A stretch of DNA of 64,000 bases, taken from assembly GCA_025765615.1 (NCBI GenBank), contig JAIVFJ010000020.1:457331-521330 (forward strand), in the 5' to 3' direction. Below are positions 23,844-35,700 of the stretch, piece after piece. This stretch comes from Zopfochytrium polystomum. Lineage: Eukaryota > Chytridiomycota > Chytridiomycetes > Chytridiales > Chytridiaceae. Positions within the stretch are counted from its first letter, which is position 1. Each line of letters begins with the position of its first letter. The notes beneath the pieces were generated by a model. It was given only the letters and a program-made list of their open reading frames with translations. It searched no databases and had not been told where the DNA came from. The position numbers were made by a program, and so were the translations under genes.

Positions 23844-24092
23844 TGTTGAGGGCGATCTAGGCGCCCTGCACAGTGATTGGGGATGAAGAAGTTCCCATTT
23901 ATTGTAAGGATGTGCTTGGGAAGGTGCAACACGATCAAGGCATACCTGCACAGTGATTGGGGATGAAGAAGTTCCCATGATCACTGAGTGTAAACAAGAA
24001 CTGATTATAAAGGACCTCGGAGAATAGGAAGAAAAAGAAGAAGTGAAGGAAATTGGCAAAAGAAGGGGCTTGTGCATTATTTCTCCTCAACA
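23844..24092 (-). repeat. Copia 3' LTR
   Basis: 249 bp, identical to the 5' LTR at 29105-29353 by eye. It holds an internal direct repeat of about 36 bp (CTGCACAGTGATTGGGGATG and onward, twice). The pol frame ends 16 bp inside it. Confidence 0.93.
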
Positions 24093-26284
24093 TTCCCATC
24101 CACAGGTCCCTTCTTGAGCCCCATGAGCGGGACAAGTGTTTGGAACCGGGCAACAGGAAGGGGCTTTGTCAGAATGTCTGCTATCATGTTTTCGCCAGCA
24201 ACGTGCGCAACATCTAGAGTTTTGGCAGTGATGTGTCCTCGAATGAAATGGTGGTGGATATCGATGTGTTTAATCTGATCAGTCATCTTTTGGCTTTTGG
24301 CGACGGAAATGCAACTTGTGTTGTCCTCAAAAATGATGGAAGGGTTTGCTTGAGGGTGACCGAGATCGGAGAGAAGCTGGCGAAGCCAGACTACTTCCTG
24401 TGCAGTCGAGGCCAACGCCATGTATTCTGCTTCGAGAGTCGACAATGCAACGGTTTTCTGAACCTGACTCTTCCATGAAACAGCCGCTCCAGCAATTGTC
24501 GTTATGTACCCAGTGGTGGAACGACGATCGCGACAGGTACCACCAAAATCAGCATCGGAGTAGTTGATGAGCTTGCGGCCGTCGAGTTCGTCAAGTGCTG
24601 GGCCATTATATTCCGTTCGCCCAAAAGCGCTGAGGGTGGACTGACCAGCAGTGTAGACAAGACCAAGTTGAGACGTGCCCTTGAGATATCGAAGGACGCG
24701 CTTGGCTGCAGACCAGTCGTGCAAGGTTGGGGACTGAAGTTGACGACAGAGGCGTCCAACTGCCATGGCTATGTCTGGACGCGTGGCGAGTGAAATGTAC
24801 AGAAGGCAACCAACCAGTGCGTCGTAAGGCTCAGAGGTGACAGGGATGGTAGCAGCGGGGTCAGGTCGTTCAGCAAGGTACGAGGGTGTCATTGGAGAGC
24901 CAACAGGGCGGCAAGACGACATGCCAAAGCGGGAGAGGACAGCATTGATGTAGCCAGATTGATGGATTGTGATGGAGGATGAACCCTGTGCAACCTCCAT
25001 CCCAATGCAGTAGCGAAGTTCGCCGAGGTCTTTCATGCGGAAGCGACGGTGGAGGGCATCCTTGACAGAGGTGATGGTCTGATCATCGGAGCCGGCAATG
25101 ATCAGGTCGTCAACATAGACAGTGATGTATGCTGTTGAGGAAGGGGTTGAATGGACGTAGACACATGGATCAGCGGCGCTGACAACAAAGCCGGCAGATA
25201 GAAGATACGCGTCGAGGGTCTTGTTCCAGAGGTGCGGAGCCTGTTTAAGGCCGTACAGGGCGCGTTTGAGACGAAGAACATGCCCAGGACGACCTGGGTC
25301 GACGTGGCCCTCAGGCTGCTCGATGTATATTGCGCGGTCAATGGGGGCGTAGAGGAAGGCAGTCGTGACGTCCATCTGATGCACCATCATGCCAGATTGG
25401 GCAGCAAGAGCAAGAACTGTGCGGACACTGGAGAGCTTGGCGGTTGGGGCATACGTCTCATCAAAGTGGACTCCTGCAATCTGAGTGAAGCCTTTGGCGA
25501 CAAAGCGCGATTTAAAGCGGAGAGGGTTACCATTGGCGTCTGTCTTGATGCGAAATACCCAGCGAGATGGTAGGACAAGAACGTCGGCAGGCCGCGACAC
25601 CAAATCCCAGACTTCGTTCTCTGTGCAGGAAGAGAGCTCCTCATCACGAGAGCGACGCCACTGGAGAGCCTCAGGAGACCGCTCACACTCAGCCGCAGTG
25701 TTGGGGGTGGCAAACTGAAGGGGAACAGGGGCGCTGACAACGCGGACAGAGTCGCGATAGCGAGTGGGTACTCCAGTGGCACGAGGAGGATTCCGACGAG
25801 GGGGAACAGGGGGAAGCGGAGCGTCAGCAGGCGGTGGGTGTACGGAGGGGCGCAGAGAGGGAGCGAGAGGAGGGGAGCGCGTGAGAATGGGAGGATGCGG
25901 AAGCGAAGGATGGGATGGAAGGAGGGGGCGTTGAGCGGGGGTGGGAGTAGAAGGAATTGCAAGAGGAAGGGAAGTCGGGAGAAAAGGGGGATTTGGAAGG
26001 AAGTAGGAGGAAGGTGGCAGGGTGAGCAGGTCGAGAAATGGATTGGTAGCTTCGGTGGGAATGGGGATGGAGGTAGGGGAGATGGAGGATGGCACGGCCA
26101 GGGCAGGGTGAGGCGGAGTAGGGACGAGAGACATGGAAGGTGTGGAGGGAGCGGGAGGCGGGGGAGGAAGAGAATCGTTGTCGTCAAGCAAGAGAGGTGA
26201 TGTCATGGAACCAGGATGGGAAGGCGGAGCGGAAGGAGGGGGCGAAGGCAACTCGTTGGAGAAAAGAGCCTGCAGCTCATCCAC
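24077..26284 (-). CDS. Copia reverse transcriptase and RNase H
   Basis: 735-residue open frame. The first 200 residues are a Pro/Ser-rich linker. The RT follows with WVFRIKTDANG, RFVAKGFTQIAGVHFDETYA, MDVTTAFLYAP and the catalytic YVDDLIIAG. RNase H has YSDADFGGTCRDRRSTTGY and STLEAEYMALA, with the terminal block HIDIHHHFIRGH and ILTKPLP. It ends at 24077, inside the 3' LTR. The residues expected for catalysis are present, so this part could be active. It joins the integrase upstream through a small overlap in another frame. Confidence 0.92.
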   Translation of the reverse strand: MDELQALFSNELPSPPPSAPPSHPGSMTSPLLLDDNDSLPPPPPAPSTPSMSLVPTPPHPALAVPSSISPTSIPIPTEATNPFLDLLTLPPSSYFLPNPPFLPTSLPLAIPSTPTPAQRPLLPSHPSLPHPPILTRSPPLAPSLRPSVHPPPADAPLPPVPPRRNPPRATGVPTRYRDSVRVVSAPVPLQFATPNTAAECERSPEALQWRRSRDEELSSCTENEVWDLVSRPADVLVLPSRWVFRIKTDANGNPLRFKSRFVAKGFTQIAGVHFDETYAPTAKLSSVRTVLALAAQSGMMVHQMDVTTAFLYAPIDRAIYIEQPEGHVDPGRPGHVLRLKRALYGLKQAPHLWNKTLDAYLLSAGFVVSAADPCVYVHSTPSSTAYITVYVDDLIIAGSDDQTITSVKDALHRRFRMKDLGELRYCIGMEVAQGSSSITIHQSGYINAVLSRFGMSSCRPVGSPMTPSYLAERPDPAATIPVTSEPYDALVGCLLYISLATRPDIAMAVGRLCRQLQSPTLHDWSAAKRVLRYLKGTSQLGLVYTAGQSTLSAFGRTEYNGPALDELDGRKLINYSDADFGGTCRDRRSTTGYITTIAGAAVSWKSQVQKTVALSTLEAEYMALASTAQEVVWLRQLLSDLGHPQANPSIIFEDNTSCISVAKSQKMTDQIKHIDIHHHFIRGHITAKTLDVAHVAGENMIADILTKPLPVARFQTLVPLMGLKKGPVDGNVEEK

Positions 26285-27690
26285 CTAAGGGTGGGGAGAG
26301 ACAAGAGTCGTGAAGGTCAAAGACGTCGTCCCAAAAAACCACATTTCGGGAGATGATGGTGCGACCTGGCGGTATCCCGTAGCCGGTAGGCCTTGGAGTG
26401 CTCATCATAGCCAATGAACCGACATTTGACAGCCTTTGGGTGGAGCTTGGATGCACGGTCGTCACGGGGCACCACAGGCAAAGGCGACACAGCCCCAGGG
26501 ATGGAGAAAGGAGATGTCAGTGGGACGACCAGTGAGGCGTTCGAGAGGGGACTTTCCGTCCGAGTCTGGCAGACGATTGTGGAGATAGATTGCTGTGAGG
26601 AACGCATCGCCCCAGAAAGCGAGAGGGGCACGAGCGTGATGGAGCATGGAGAGGGCACGTTCAGCGAGTGTGCGATTCATACGCTCGGCCACGCCATTTT
26701 GGCCATGCGAGGAGGCCCCAGGGGCCGCCAGCTGATGAACGACGCCGGAGGATTGAAGAAATGATGTAACGACACCGCCCATGTACTCACTGCCGCGGTC
26801 AGATCGAAAAATAAGCAAACGACGAGAGGTAAGGTTGCTGAGATAGGATGTGAACGACTGCAGGAGTGGAAGTGTCGTCGAAGAGGAGAGTGCCTTGCGA
26901 AGATGACCGGAAACAAAGTTGGTGGCATCATCAATAAAGAGTGTGACAGAGGTAGAGCCCCGAAAAGTCGGCTGCTTGCAAACGAAAGAGTCCGAGTGGA
27001 CGAGGTCGAGGGGCATCAAGGCACGGGAGCCAACAGGGGGAAGGCGAACATTGTGACCTTTCCCAAGGAGGCAGCCCTCACAGCGGCCATCCCAGGTAGA
27101 GGTGCGAACCTTGAAGCGCCGAGCAACCTGAGTAAGGACAGGCCGCCCTGGGTGGCCAAGAATATGGTGAAGGTGGGAGGCAGTGAGAGGGGGACGGGGA
27201 CGAGCGAGACTTAGCACTTGCTCACGAAGGAGGGCGGCTCGATCGGTAACAGAGGCGAGATGGCAGTTGAGAGACCAGAGACAGGGAATGACGAGAGCCA
27301 AAGCCAACGACCGTGCCAGCGGAGCGAAGGGTAAGGGAGGTCCGACTGAAGGTGAGGTCAAAACCGGACGAAGGTAAGACGATCAACGGAGAGAAGATTT
27401 CCCTGCAAGGATGGAGCATAGTAGGCTTCTCGAAGGACAAGAAGAGTTGACGAACCATTCGGCTGCAGAAGGCGGAGAGGGAGGCGTCCTTGAAGGGTGC
27501 AGCACAGCGGGGAGCCGTCTGCTTGATCAAGCTGAAGCGTCGATGGCTTGGGGTCAAGAAGCATGGATGGGGAGCTGACCAGATGTTGTGTGCAACCGGA
27601 GTCAACAAGAAAAAGAGAAGCGCAGCCAGAAGATGGAAGGGCCAAACAGAAGTCCCAGGGCAGACTGCGGCGCAAGGAGGAGAAAACCAA
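26277..27690 (-). pseudogene. Copia protease and integrase, frameshifted
   Basis: Protease: LFLVDSGCTQHLVSS (Asp-Ser-Gly) near 27590. The line NLLSVDRLT, then SGFDLTFSR, then PRPPLTASHLHHILGH crosses three frames. Integrase: zinc-binding HHILGHPG with CEGCLLGK, then catalytic HSDSFV, FIDDATNF, FRSDRGSEY and GVAERMNRTL. The frame changes again near 26460 and near 26280. Each step moves the frame in the same sense, as expected for single inserted bases. Confidence 0.85.
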
Positions 27691-27729
27691 CGGTGAATGA
27701 GAGGAGCCGGCAGAGGAGAGTCCACCACC

Positions 27730-28878
27730 ACGTCAGCCAGAGGATCGATTCAGCGAAGATGGAAGGACGTGATCTCTGTCGTCGGAGTCGGCGAATGATG
27801 GCACGGCATGGAGGGCGGCGGAAACCACAGCGAGAGTCGTCAGATAGGATACGGTATGCCGAGAGAGACAGGGAATGTACACCATGACTAGGCGCGAGTG
27901 AGCCAATGGACAATACGCAGTTTGATTCAGTGTATTGAAGAGAATCAACAGGAGTCAACCAAAGTCACACCAGACACAGCAAGACGAACACTCTCTGGGG
28001 CATAAGAACGAGACTTGCATGGCCGAGAGGGCGAGTGGAATGCACCACACTTGGCACACGATCCCCAACATTGGGTTACGTCATGAGTGTGCATGGATCG
28101 AGTGCGGCCTGCCCTCTGGCAAGTGGTGCAGAGACGAGAAGTGGAGGGGGAGGGGACTGGTGGCGGCAGAGGGATTTTGGGAGTACGGAGGACAAGGGCG
28201 ATCTCAGCAATGTCCTGTTCCCGGGCAATCTTAGCCCGAATGAGTTGGAGAAGCTCGTCGCTTTTCTTGCCTGATCCGTAATAGAGGTCCTTGAAGCTTT
28301 CCCAGGCAGGAAGCTTCGGGAGGCAGCCAAGGAGAAGTTCACCCACGACGTAGTCGGGAAGAGGCTGACCAGAGTTTCGAAGAAAAGCTTGTCCCTCAAC
28401 GAGCCGGTCGATGGCAGAGGGAAGCTCAGACAATTCGGAGGTGTGCATTTGATACATGGATTCGCGAGTTTTCGCCAGACGAAAAGCGGGGATGCCACCG
28501 TAGGTAGTCTTGAGAGTGGACCAGACAACTGCAGCGGTTTTGATGTCTTTGACAGTGCGGTGGGCGGCGGGGCCGAGGGCCGAGAAGATGACTTTCTTGG
28601 CCTTCGCGTTTGACTGGCGAAACTTGACTTGTCGTTCTGCAGTGAGCGCGACGGCAGGCCGTCACTTCTGTCCCATCGTCGTCAAGGAGGGCGGCTGGGT
28701 ACTCGTTGTGATATGTGGCAGCATTGGTTACGATCGCAGGATCCTCGAGAATGTCGAATTCATTGAGGAGAACGCTTGTCCACTGATCGAAGGAGACTGT
28801 CTCTTTAGCGAGTTCGCCATGCCAGATAGGAAGGGAGGCCCCATCGCGAGCAGGAGCGGATGTGGCCATGGCGTCCAA
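27730..28878 (-). pseudogene. Copia gag, frameshifted
   Basis: Begins MDAMATSAPARDG at 28878, then LPIWHGE, SFDQWTSVL, typical of copia gag. It continues in a second frame from about 28660 with VKDIKTAAVVWSTLKTTYGG and LPDYVVGELLLGCLP (UBN2-like), followed by a Cys/His-rich tail (CTTCQRAG, CWGSCAKCGAFH, PC). The likely continuation toward the protease changes frame again near 27950. Confidence 0.8.
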
Positions 28879-29087
28879 GGAGAAGGAGTGAGGGATAGTG
28901 GGGGAGTCTGGTGGGGAGGCTGGAAGTAGAGCTAAGGAAGGGGAAAGGGGAGAAGAAGGATCGATGGAGAGAGATCCAGACGGGGATGGAGGAAGAGGAA
29001 CGAGACGCGGGGAGATCGGGCAGGGCGGTCACGATGGCGGTGGGACCAACGAGGGGTGGTCAACCTGCGGGACAGTAATGATTGAAG

Positions 29088-29104
29088 CCTTGGGCTCATA
29101 ACCC
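29088..29104 (-). other. Primer-binding site matching initiator tRNA-Met anticodon arm
   Basis: Directly inside the 5' LTR the plus strand reads CCTTGGGCTCATAACCC, the anticodon arm of initiator tRNA-Met with CAT as anticodon. The element RNA would pair with an internal, not a 3'-terminal, part of the tRNA. Priming by a half-tRNA is known for Drosophila copia and Ty5. Confidence 0.75.
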
Positions 29105-29353
29105 TGTTGAGGGCGATCTAGGCGCCCTGCACAGTGATTGGGGATGAAGAAGTTCCCATTTATTGTAAGGATGTGCTTGGGAAGGTGCAACACGATCAAG
29201 GCATACCTGCACAGTGATTGGGGATGAAGAAGTTCCCATGATCACTGAGTGTAAACAAGAACTGATTATAAAGGACCTCGGAGAATAGGAAGAAAAAGAA
29301 GAAGTGAAGGAAATTGGCAAAAGAAGGGGCTTGTGCATTATTTCTCCTCAACA
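29105..29353 (-). repeat. Copia 5' LTR
   Basis: 249 bp, TGTTGAG...CTCAACA, followed by target-site copy CACTG at 29354-29358. Confidence 0.93.
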
Positions 29354-29482
29354 CACTGACGCCTGGCCACTCAATGGCACACCGCAGCCGGAGGACGAGG
29401 ATCATTGGCGGACGATGCGCAACAGTACGATCATCGAGTACGAGTACTACGCCTCACTGACGGCTTATGGATAAGTCCTCGA

Positions 29483-29881
29483 CTAACGCGCCATTGCAGC
29501 CCCGACCGTCTGGACGCAGGTCGTCATAAAAGTCTGCCTCGACGCGACGCGCCACATGAGGAAACCGCTCATCAACGCGACGCCCGCTGCGACACCTTGT
29601 TTCGGCTTGCCGATCAGCGATCGATTGGACAGCCCGTTGTCTTTCAGGAACTGAAGGACGGCGGGGTCTTGACCCATGTACGACTTCCCCAAACAGCAGC
29701 CGCGTGTTGAGCTGATCGGTAAGACGCAATTGATCTGCGAGTCTGTCCCGTTGAACTGGAACTCGCTCTTGACCGCAAACGCCACACGCATGTACTCATC
29801 CGTTTTCTCCACCCGCCACGACCGGGGATCTCTATTCTTCTTCTTCTTAACTGGACGTTGAGCACCAGTCCACCCGTGCAT
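29483..29881 (-). CDS. Hypothetical small protein
   Basis: 132-residue open frame, MHGWTGAQRPVKKKKN onward, with a block VLQFLKDNGLSNRSLIG, a weakly hydrophobic stretch (GVAAGVALMSGFLMW) and the tail QTVGAAMAR. Not recognised. A CAG at 29499-29501 just before the coding end and a neighbouring pyrimidine tract could equally be splice signals. The copia insertion 130 bp away may have separated it from other exons. Confidence 0.3.
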   Translation of the reverse strand: MHGWTGAQRPVKKKKNRDPRSWRVEKTDEYMRVAFAVKSEFQFNGTDSQINCVLPISSTRGCCLGKSYMGQDPAVLQFLKDNGLSNRSLIGKPKQGVAAGVALMSGFLMWRVASRQTFMTTCVQTVGAAMAR

Positions 29882-29889
29882 CCACTCGC

Positions 29890-32650
29890 TCGCTCGTGAC
29901 GCGCCGAGCGCCCTACCAGTTGCGTTGTCCGCCGATCATCCCCGCTTCACCGCGACATTCCCCGCGTTCGCCCGACCGTTGCCTTCGCCATCGCCCCACA
30001 GCCCGCCCGTAACCTCCTATCGTTACCGCCGCCCCCGCTCGTCGTGCCAGGGCCTTCAGATATTCAATCTGAGTGTGAATGAACCGTTTGTACTATGTAT
30101 GTACAACCAACCTTGCGTGGGGTCCTCTCCGGCCGCCCCCCCCCCTTTCACGAACACAAAACTGTCGGCCCGTCGGAAAAGCAATCGCGAGGTAATATTA
30201 ACATTCTTCCAGTAATCAACAGTCCGCTCTTCTTTTTTCTTCAAAGGACAGCTACTTCTCGCTCTCGTCGCTCTTGGCGACTATCACCTATTTGACTGAG
30301 GCGGCCTAACACACGCCCGACCGTCCTGGTCGTCCTGGTCGGCAGGCCGCCAACGGAAACCCCCTCACCCCGAGTCAACCACCTACTAGATTTTCATCCC
30401 AATGCCCATGCCTACGGAAGCGCCAGCCAGAGATGCACCCCCCCACCCTACCCAGCCATCCGCCGTCGCGCGGCCAGGCCGACCGTCGCCTCCCGCTGCC
30501 GCTAGGACACAGCGGGGTCTGGGTGAGGTTAAAAATGGAGGGAAACGGACGCGCGTGTATTTTCCATCTTAATCCATTTTTTGTTTTGAAGTGTTGCGGG
30601 AAAATAGTTACATGTAGCTCTATATTTATTAATAAACGCCGAACTGAATTTTGCAGCGAACGGGAAAGTGGGAGCAAGAAATCTGGCGGGGCTGCGGGGC
30701 GGTGTGCTGAGAAATCGACACAGCGAAAAGCTCGGGTTTTTCTTTCCAAGGTTGGTTGAAAGGCCTTAATTGGATCACTCTTCTCTTTCGACGGCTGCTT
30801 TCTTAGGCCCAAACAGAATTGCTTTGAGCACACAGTCACAGGGGTAGCGCAGTCGCTTTCTCGTGAGTGCCGGGCTGCTCGCTCACTCACGCCCAAACTC
30901 CTCTCTCTCTACGACTGATTTCGTCTGGTTTCAGTTCATGTAATCAGATACATGTATTATTTTTGGTTCATCAAGTCATTTGCTTCTTCTTCTATTTTTT
31001 TTTTTTTTTTCTCAAGACGTTGGGTGCATGCCCATTCGTCCATGTTCCCCTGGGGCAGCGCACAAGATCCTCGCGCTTTGGACTTAAATTTTATTTATAT
31101 TTAAAATTTTGGCGCAGGATGGGCAGGGCAGGGCATGGGGAGAACCCGACGAACGATGAAGCTCCGCCATCAGGGTAGTTTGAACCAAAGAGTAGCAAGA
31201 TCCGCTCGCCCTGCGTCTCACGTTCCCCCTTGTCTTTTCAATTAGAAATAGTCTGTCATAATAACGAGCAATAGTCGTCTCTCCCGCCGTGCAACGCCAG
31301 GCGGCGTTGGATTCGATACGCTCCTATCTCTCGAACCCGCCGCGGGCCGAGCTGGACGCCAAAAACGGCCTGCCACAGAGCGCAGGCTGGAGCCCCCCGC
31401 ACAGTGAGAGATGGAGGCGAGTGGGGGGTGCCTGGCGCTGGTCCTGCCACCCTCTTGTGGGTGGGGGGAGGGCACCGTCGGTTCGGCAACGGCGGTTTGG
31501 CTCTGGGAAAAATGCGAATGCATGGCGAACAGCAAGCAGCAAGCGACGTTCCATAGTCCGCACGCCGCCGCCGCCGCCGCCGACGGGGGCCGCCGGGCAA
31601 GCGGCAAGCGGCGCAGGCGCGGCCTGTCCCTGAGTAGGATGCCGATCGCGCGGCAGCCCGCGCAGTGACGCTGAGTGAAAGTCAGACAACGAGAGATAGC
31701 CCGCCTTGTGCTTGTGTCGCGCAGTGAAAGCCAGAGAGCTCCTTGCATAAAGTGTGTGTGAGGGTGTGTGTGTTCAGCGTCTGGTTGGATAAAAAAGGAG
31801 AAAACGACAAAAGAAAAAAAAGAAAAAAAGATTTTCGTTGACAAGGTCAGTGCAGAGTCGAGATCGATCCGATGGCGCGTCCTTCCCGCCCAGATCGATC
31901 CACCCATCCCATCGCCGTCCGCCCGCCTCCCTCCCTCCCCTCTTTTACAGGCTCGCCAGCACCGTGAACACATCGCTCAGATGGATCAGGCGACGTCTGG
32001 ATCAGGTCAGATCAGGCCCGTCGGCCAAGTACGAATTTTGCACACAACCGAAAGTGAGGAACGCTGCTCGCCGCTGAGAGACAAACGACTTGTCGTCCAT
32101 CCATTCATCACCCACACAGCCCGCCCTCCAGCCCTCTCTCCCTTTGCATGATCCCCGGACCACCCCAGACGATGCCTTGAGGGCGACAACTTCCATGCAA
32201 CAAAGACACAGTGAGCAAGCAAACCTCCGTCCCTTGTTTGAAGACAACGCCACTAACTAGCCGACTGTACTGCACCCCTTTCAACAAACAGCGTCCCCTC
32301 TCTTTGCAAGAATCAAGATTTCGTTTCTTGTCGATGAGGATCAAAAGCGGTAAGCAATCTTGGGGGCGGGGGGCCAATGTGATAATTAGCACTCATCTTT
32401 AATTGTTTCATTTGCTCTCCTATAAACTCTTGAACACCCAACAGTCCCATCAAATGAATATCTCAGGCTCACTCCCCACAGCTGCATCCCTATTTGCTCT
32501 TCTTTTCCCCTCGTTTTCTTGCACTAATCAGGTTCTGGGAACTAACCAGCCAACTCCTTCTAAACTAACACTGAGTACTTCTGAAATTTCTCTGCCTCTA
32601 TGAAAGTCTCCCTTCAAAAGCTCCTCAAACATTTCTAATTTCACCAAATC
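29890..32650. other. Long non-coding stretch
   Basis: About 2.7 kb without a recognisable gene. Contains C-runs (30132-30145), AT-rich stretches around 30600 and 31080-31110, and CCG-repeat sequence near 31560. Open frames are GC-skewed shadows with no motifs. Confidence 0.45.
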
Positions 32651-32704
32651 TAACATTCAAATCTTCTTTGCAGAGCCCATCACCGATTGTGCTTTTGTAG
32701 GAGA

Positions 32705-35700
32705 ATGACCAGCCAAACAACTGCGTGGATTGTGGCATTTGTTTACAATGACCTTGGAAGATCCACGTTCCAACGAACACGAGTTTTGATGGGTTGCTTC
32801 AGCTTGTGGCTGCAAGGTTCCAGATCTCTCCTGCGATTGAGTTGGTGTACGTGGACTCTGCCACCAGCGATGCAATGGTCCTTGACACCAGTGATGATCT
32901 GCCCAGTCTGCTTTCTCAGAATTACAAGTGGAAAGTAAGGTTCTTCCTTTTTTGTCCTTGACTCTCTCTTTGTTCCAATGTGAATTGAACCTCACGTAAT
33001 TCAAGGTGCTCACCCTGAGCTCCAGTGCCACTGGAAATGTCGCCCCTGCTGCTACTGGCACAATCAACCCAAGTGTAGTGGCGGCTCCTACTGCTCCTGC
33101 TGCTCCCGCTGTAGCTTCTGGTGGCAACTCAACTGTGGCAGCTGCTGTTGATGACTATGATAAGAGTCTTCCACTGAAGAAAGGTGAGGAACCTGATTCA
33201 ATTTGTTGCCTCAATGGCTCATGGCCCACTCTTTGGCTTGTTTTCTTGACTCTCCCAGATAAATGGATTGAGCTGATTCCAGATGACTGGGAGTGCAAAA
33301 GCAATGTTCAAAAACACCCCTATTTCATCAGGTTTGTTCCTCATTGTGCTTCTCCCTGTGGCTTGCTCTCAAGTCCTTGTCAGCTACCGGCAAGCGTCTG
33401 AGGCAGGTTTTGCCAGGAGCCTGTTTGACAGAATGAAGATCACCCTGTTGGAAGCTTACACTGGATCTGTCCTCACTGAGGAGTCCAGGATGGCTGGAAG
33501 ACATGCTTTTTGGGATGCAGAGTGCCTGGCCTATGCCCAGGATTGGGGAATCAATTTCATGTCTGGACTGTTTCACTCCTCAGTCATCATTCTCCTGTGT
33601 TCTGATGCAAGCATGATGAGAATGCAAAAGGCTGACACAGAGCCTGACAACTGCTTGCTAGAAGTGAGTTTGTTGTCCCCATTGGTATTCCCCTCTGAAA
33701 AATGCGTATAGTGGGAGCTTGCACTTCAGATGAAGAAAGAAAGAGGCCATGACATCCTTCCTGTTCTTCTTTCATGCCGAGATGAGGCAACCTTGGCATC
33801 TGGCAAAAAGGCAAAGGTCATGGTGGACTTCAGCACCTTTGATCTCAAGAAGTTTCCTGACCACCCCCATGCCCACCCTTTAAGTCCTGGCCTCCAATCT
33901 GTGTCTCAAACAATCAAGATGATTTTAGACCTGAATGGGCCAAAGGCAAATCCTGAGAATGATGTTATAAAGTGCGTGCCAACATCTTTTTTTTTTTTTA
34001 AATTACCTTTTATTTCTTACACATGCCCTTCTTTTGACCTTCGCAGGATTGTGACTGAAGCCAGAGAAGTGTACAGTCGCCGTAAGGCTGAATTGAAAAC
34101 TCCCAGTCCAAGCCAAGATATTTCACTTTCCAGATCTAGTTTGGCTGAATTGGAGAACTGGTTGTCTCCCCTGTCTGAATTCATGTATCTTGAGAGGGAG
34201 GCTCTCCTGAAGAATGTGCTTTCTGGATCCAGGGTGTGGTTGCTCAAGAGAGTGTTCAAATTTCTTTCTCCAGATGATCCCTCTGCTGCCAGCGCCAACA
34301 GGGTGATGTGGTTGAAAGGCGTGGCTGGAGTGGGCAAGTCTGTGATGGGAGCCATGGTCTCCAGGGAGCTGCAGGCGCAGGGAATGCTTGGGGGCTTGTT
34401 CTTTTGCAAGCATGATGACGATCGTCGCAGCAGCACTCGGAACCTGGTCTTGACTCTTGTGTTTGGTCTTGCCAAGTTCAGTCTTCAGTATGGAGAGATT
34501 CTGCTTCAAGTCAAGCGAGACAATCCAGATATTCTGTCCAGATCTGTGTTTGAGATGATGAAAGTATTGCTTGTTCAGCCATTGAAGAAGGTTGTTGAAA
34601 GCAAGAAGCTGAATGTACCTGTGGTCCTGGTTGTGGATGCCCTGGATGAGTGTGGAGCCATTGGAAAGAGGATTGAGATTCTTGCAGTCTTTCAGGAACT
34701 GAACAGGCTGCTTCCAGTCAATGTGAAGATGCTGGTGACTGGACGCCCTGAAGTAGATATTGGAAAAGCCTTTGAGAAGATTCCATTTGAGGAGATTGAG
34801 CCAACTGCTGAAGAGAACACTCAAGACCAGATTGAGTTCACAAGAAATTTCCTCTGGTCTTCAAATGCTGAGCAATCTGTTGTTGATGAGGGATCTGAGA
34901 TTCTGGTGTCAAAGTCTGCTGGAATATTTGTCTGGCTTGTGACTGCTTGCACTTATTTGCGGAAATTAGATACTGAAGAAATCACTCTTGAGCAAATTAA
35001 AGACCTTACCGAGGGTGACAAGATGGATGGAAGCATTGACTTGATGTATGACAGAATATTCAGTGGCATCCTCCAGTCGATCAAAGCGAGTTCTATGGAA
35101 AATCTTCTTTGTGCTGTGTTGTCCATCATTGTTCTTGCCTATGAACCTCTGACTGCAGCAGCCATTGTCTCTCTGCTGGACAAGGAGAAACCTGAAACTG
35201 TGATGAGGTGCATCCGGATGCTTGATCCTATCCTTGTGCTCGATGGTTCCACCAAGAAGATTAGGATTTTCCACAAGTCTGTTAAGGACTACCTGATAAC
35301 TCCTGAAAGATGCAGGTTGTCTCTTCAGATTGACTCAAAAAGTAGCCACTCTGAATTTGCAAGGCTGTGCATCAGTGCAATGGGCAAGAATCTGAAATTT
35401 AATATGTGTGATCTGCCATTCTCAGAATTCCATTCTGAGATTCCTGATTTTGATGAGAAGGTGAAGAAGGGAATCCCTGAGCATGTCCGATACGCAGTAA
35501 AGCACTTCTGGGAGCATTGCTATGACTCCTCTGTGGAAACAACCAGTGAGATTATTGAAGTCGAAGAGAATCAACCCTCAGAGGCATTGTCCCCCAAACA
35601 AGACACAAAGGCCAAAGGAAAGAAATCATTTTTCCGTTTTTTCAAGAAGCATAGCAGAACAAAAGATGCAGCCCAGCCAAGTGCACAAATGAGGAAAGAT

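Larger units (their letters stand above)
23844..29353 (-). mobile_element. Complete Ty1/copia LTR retrotransposon
   Basis: A 5510-bp element flanked by 249-bp LTRs (23844-24092 and 29105-29353) that I read as identical, each TGTTGAG...CTCAACA, with a 5-bp target duplication CACTG on both sides (23839-23843 and 29354-29358). Gene order on the minus strand is gag, protease, integrase, reverse transcriptase, RNase H, the copia order. Identical LTRs imply a very recent insertion. Yet the coding region upstream of the RT frame is broken into several frames; each apparent shift fits a single extra base. Confidence 0.93.

Noticed and set aside
31242..31973. 243-residue minus-strand frame
   Set aside because: Arg/Ala/Pro-rich shadow in GC-skewed sequence with no motif; overlaps equally long frames on the other strand.
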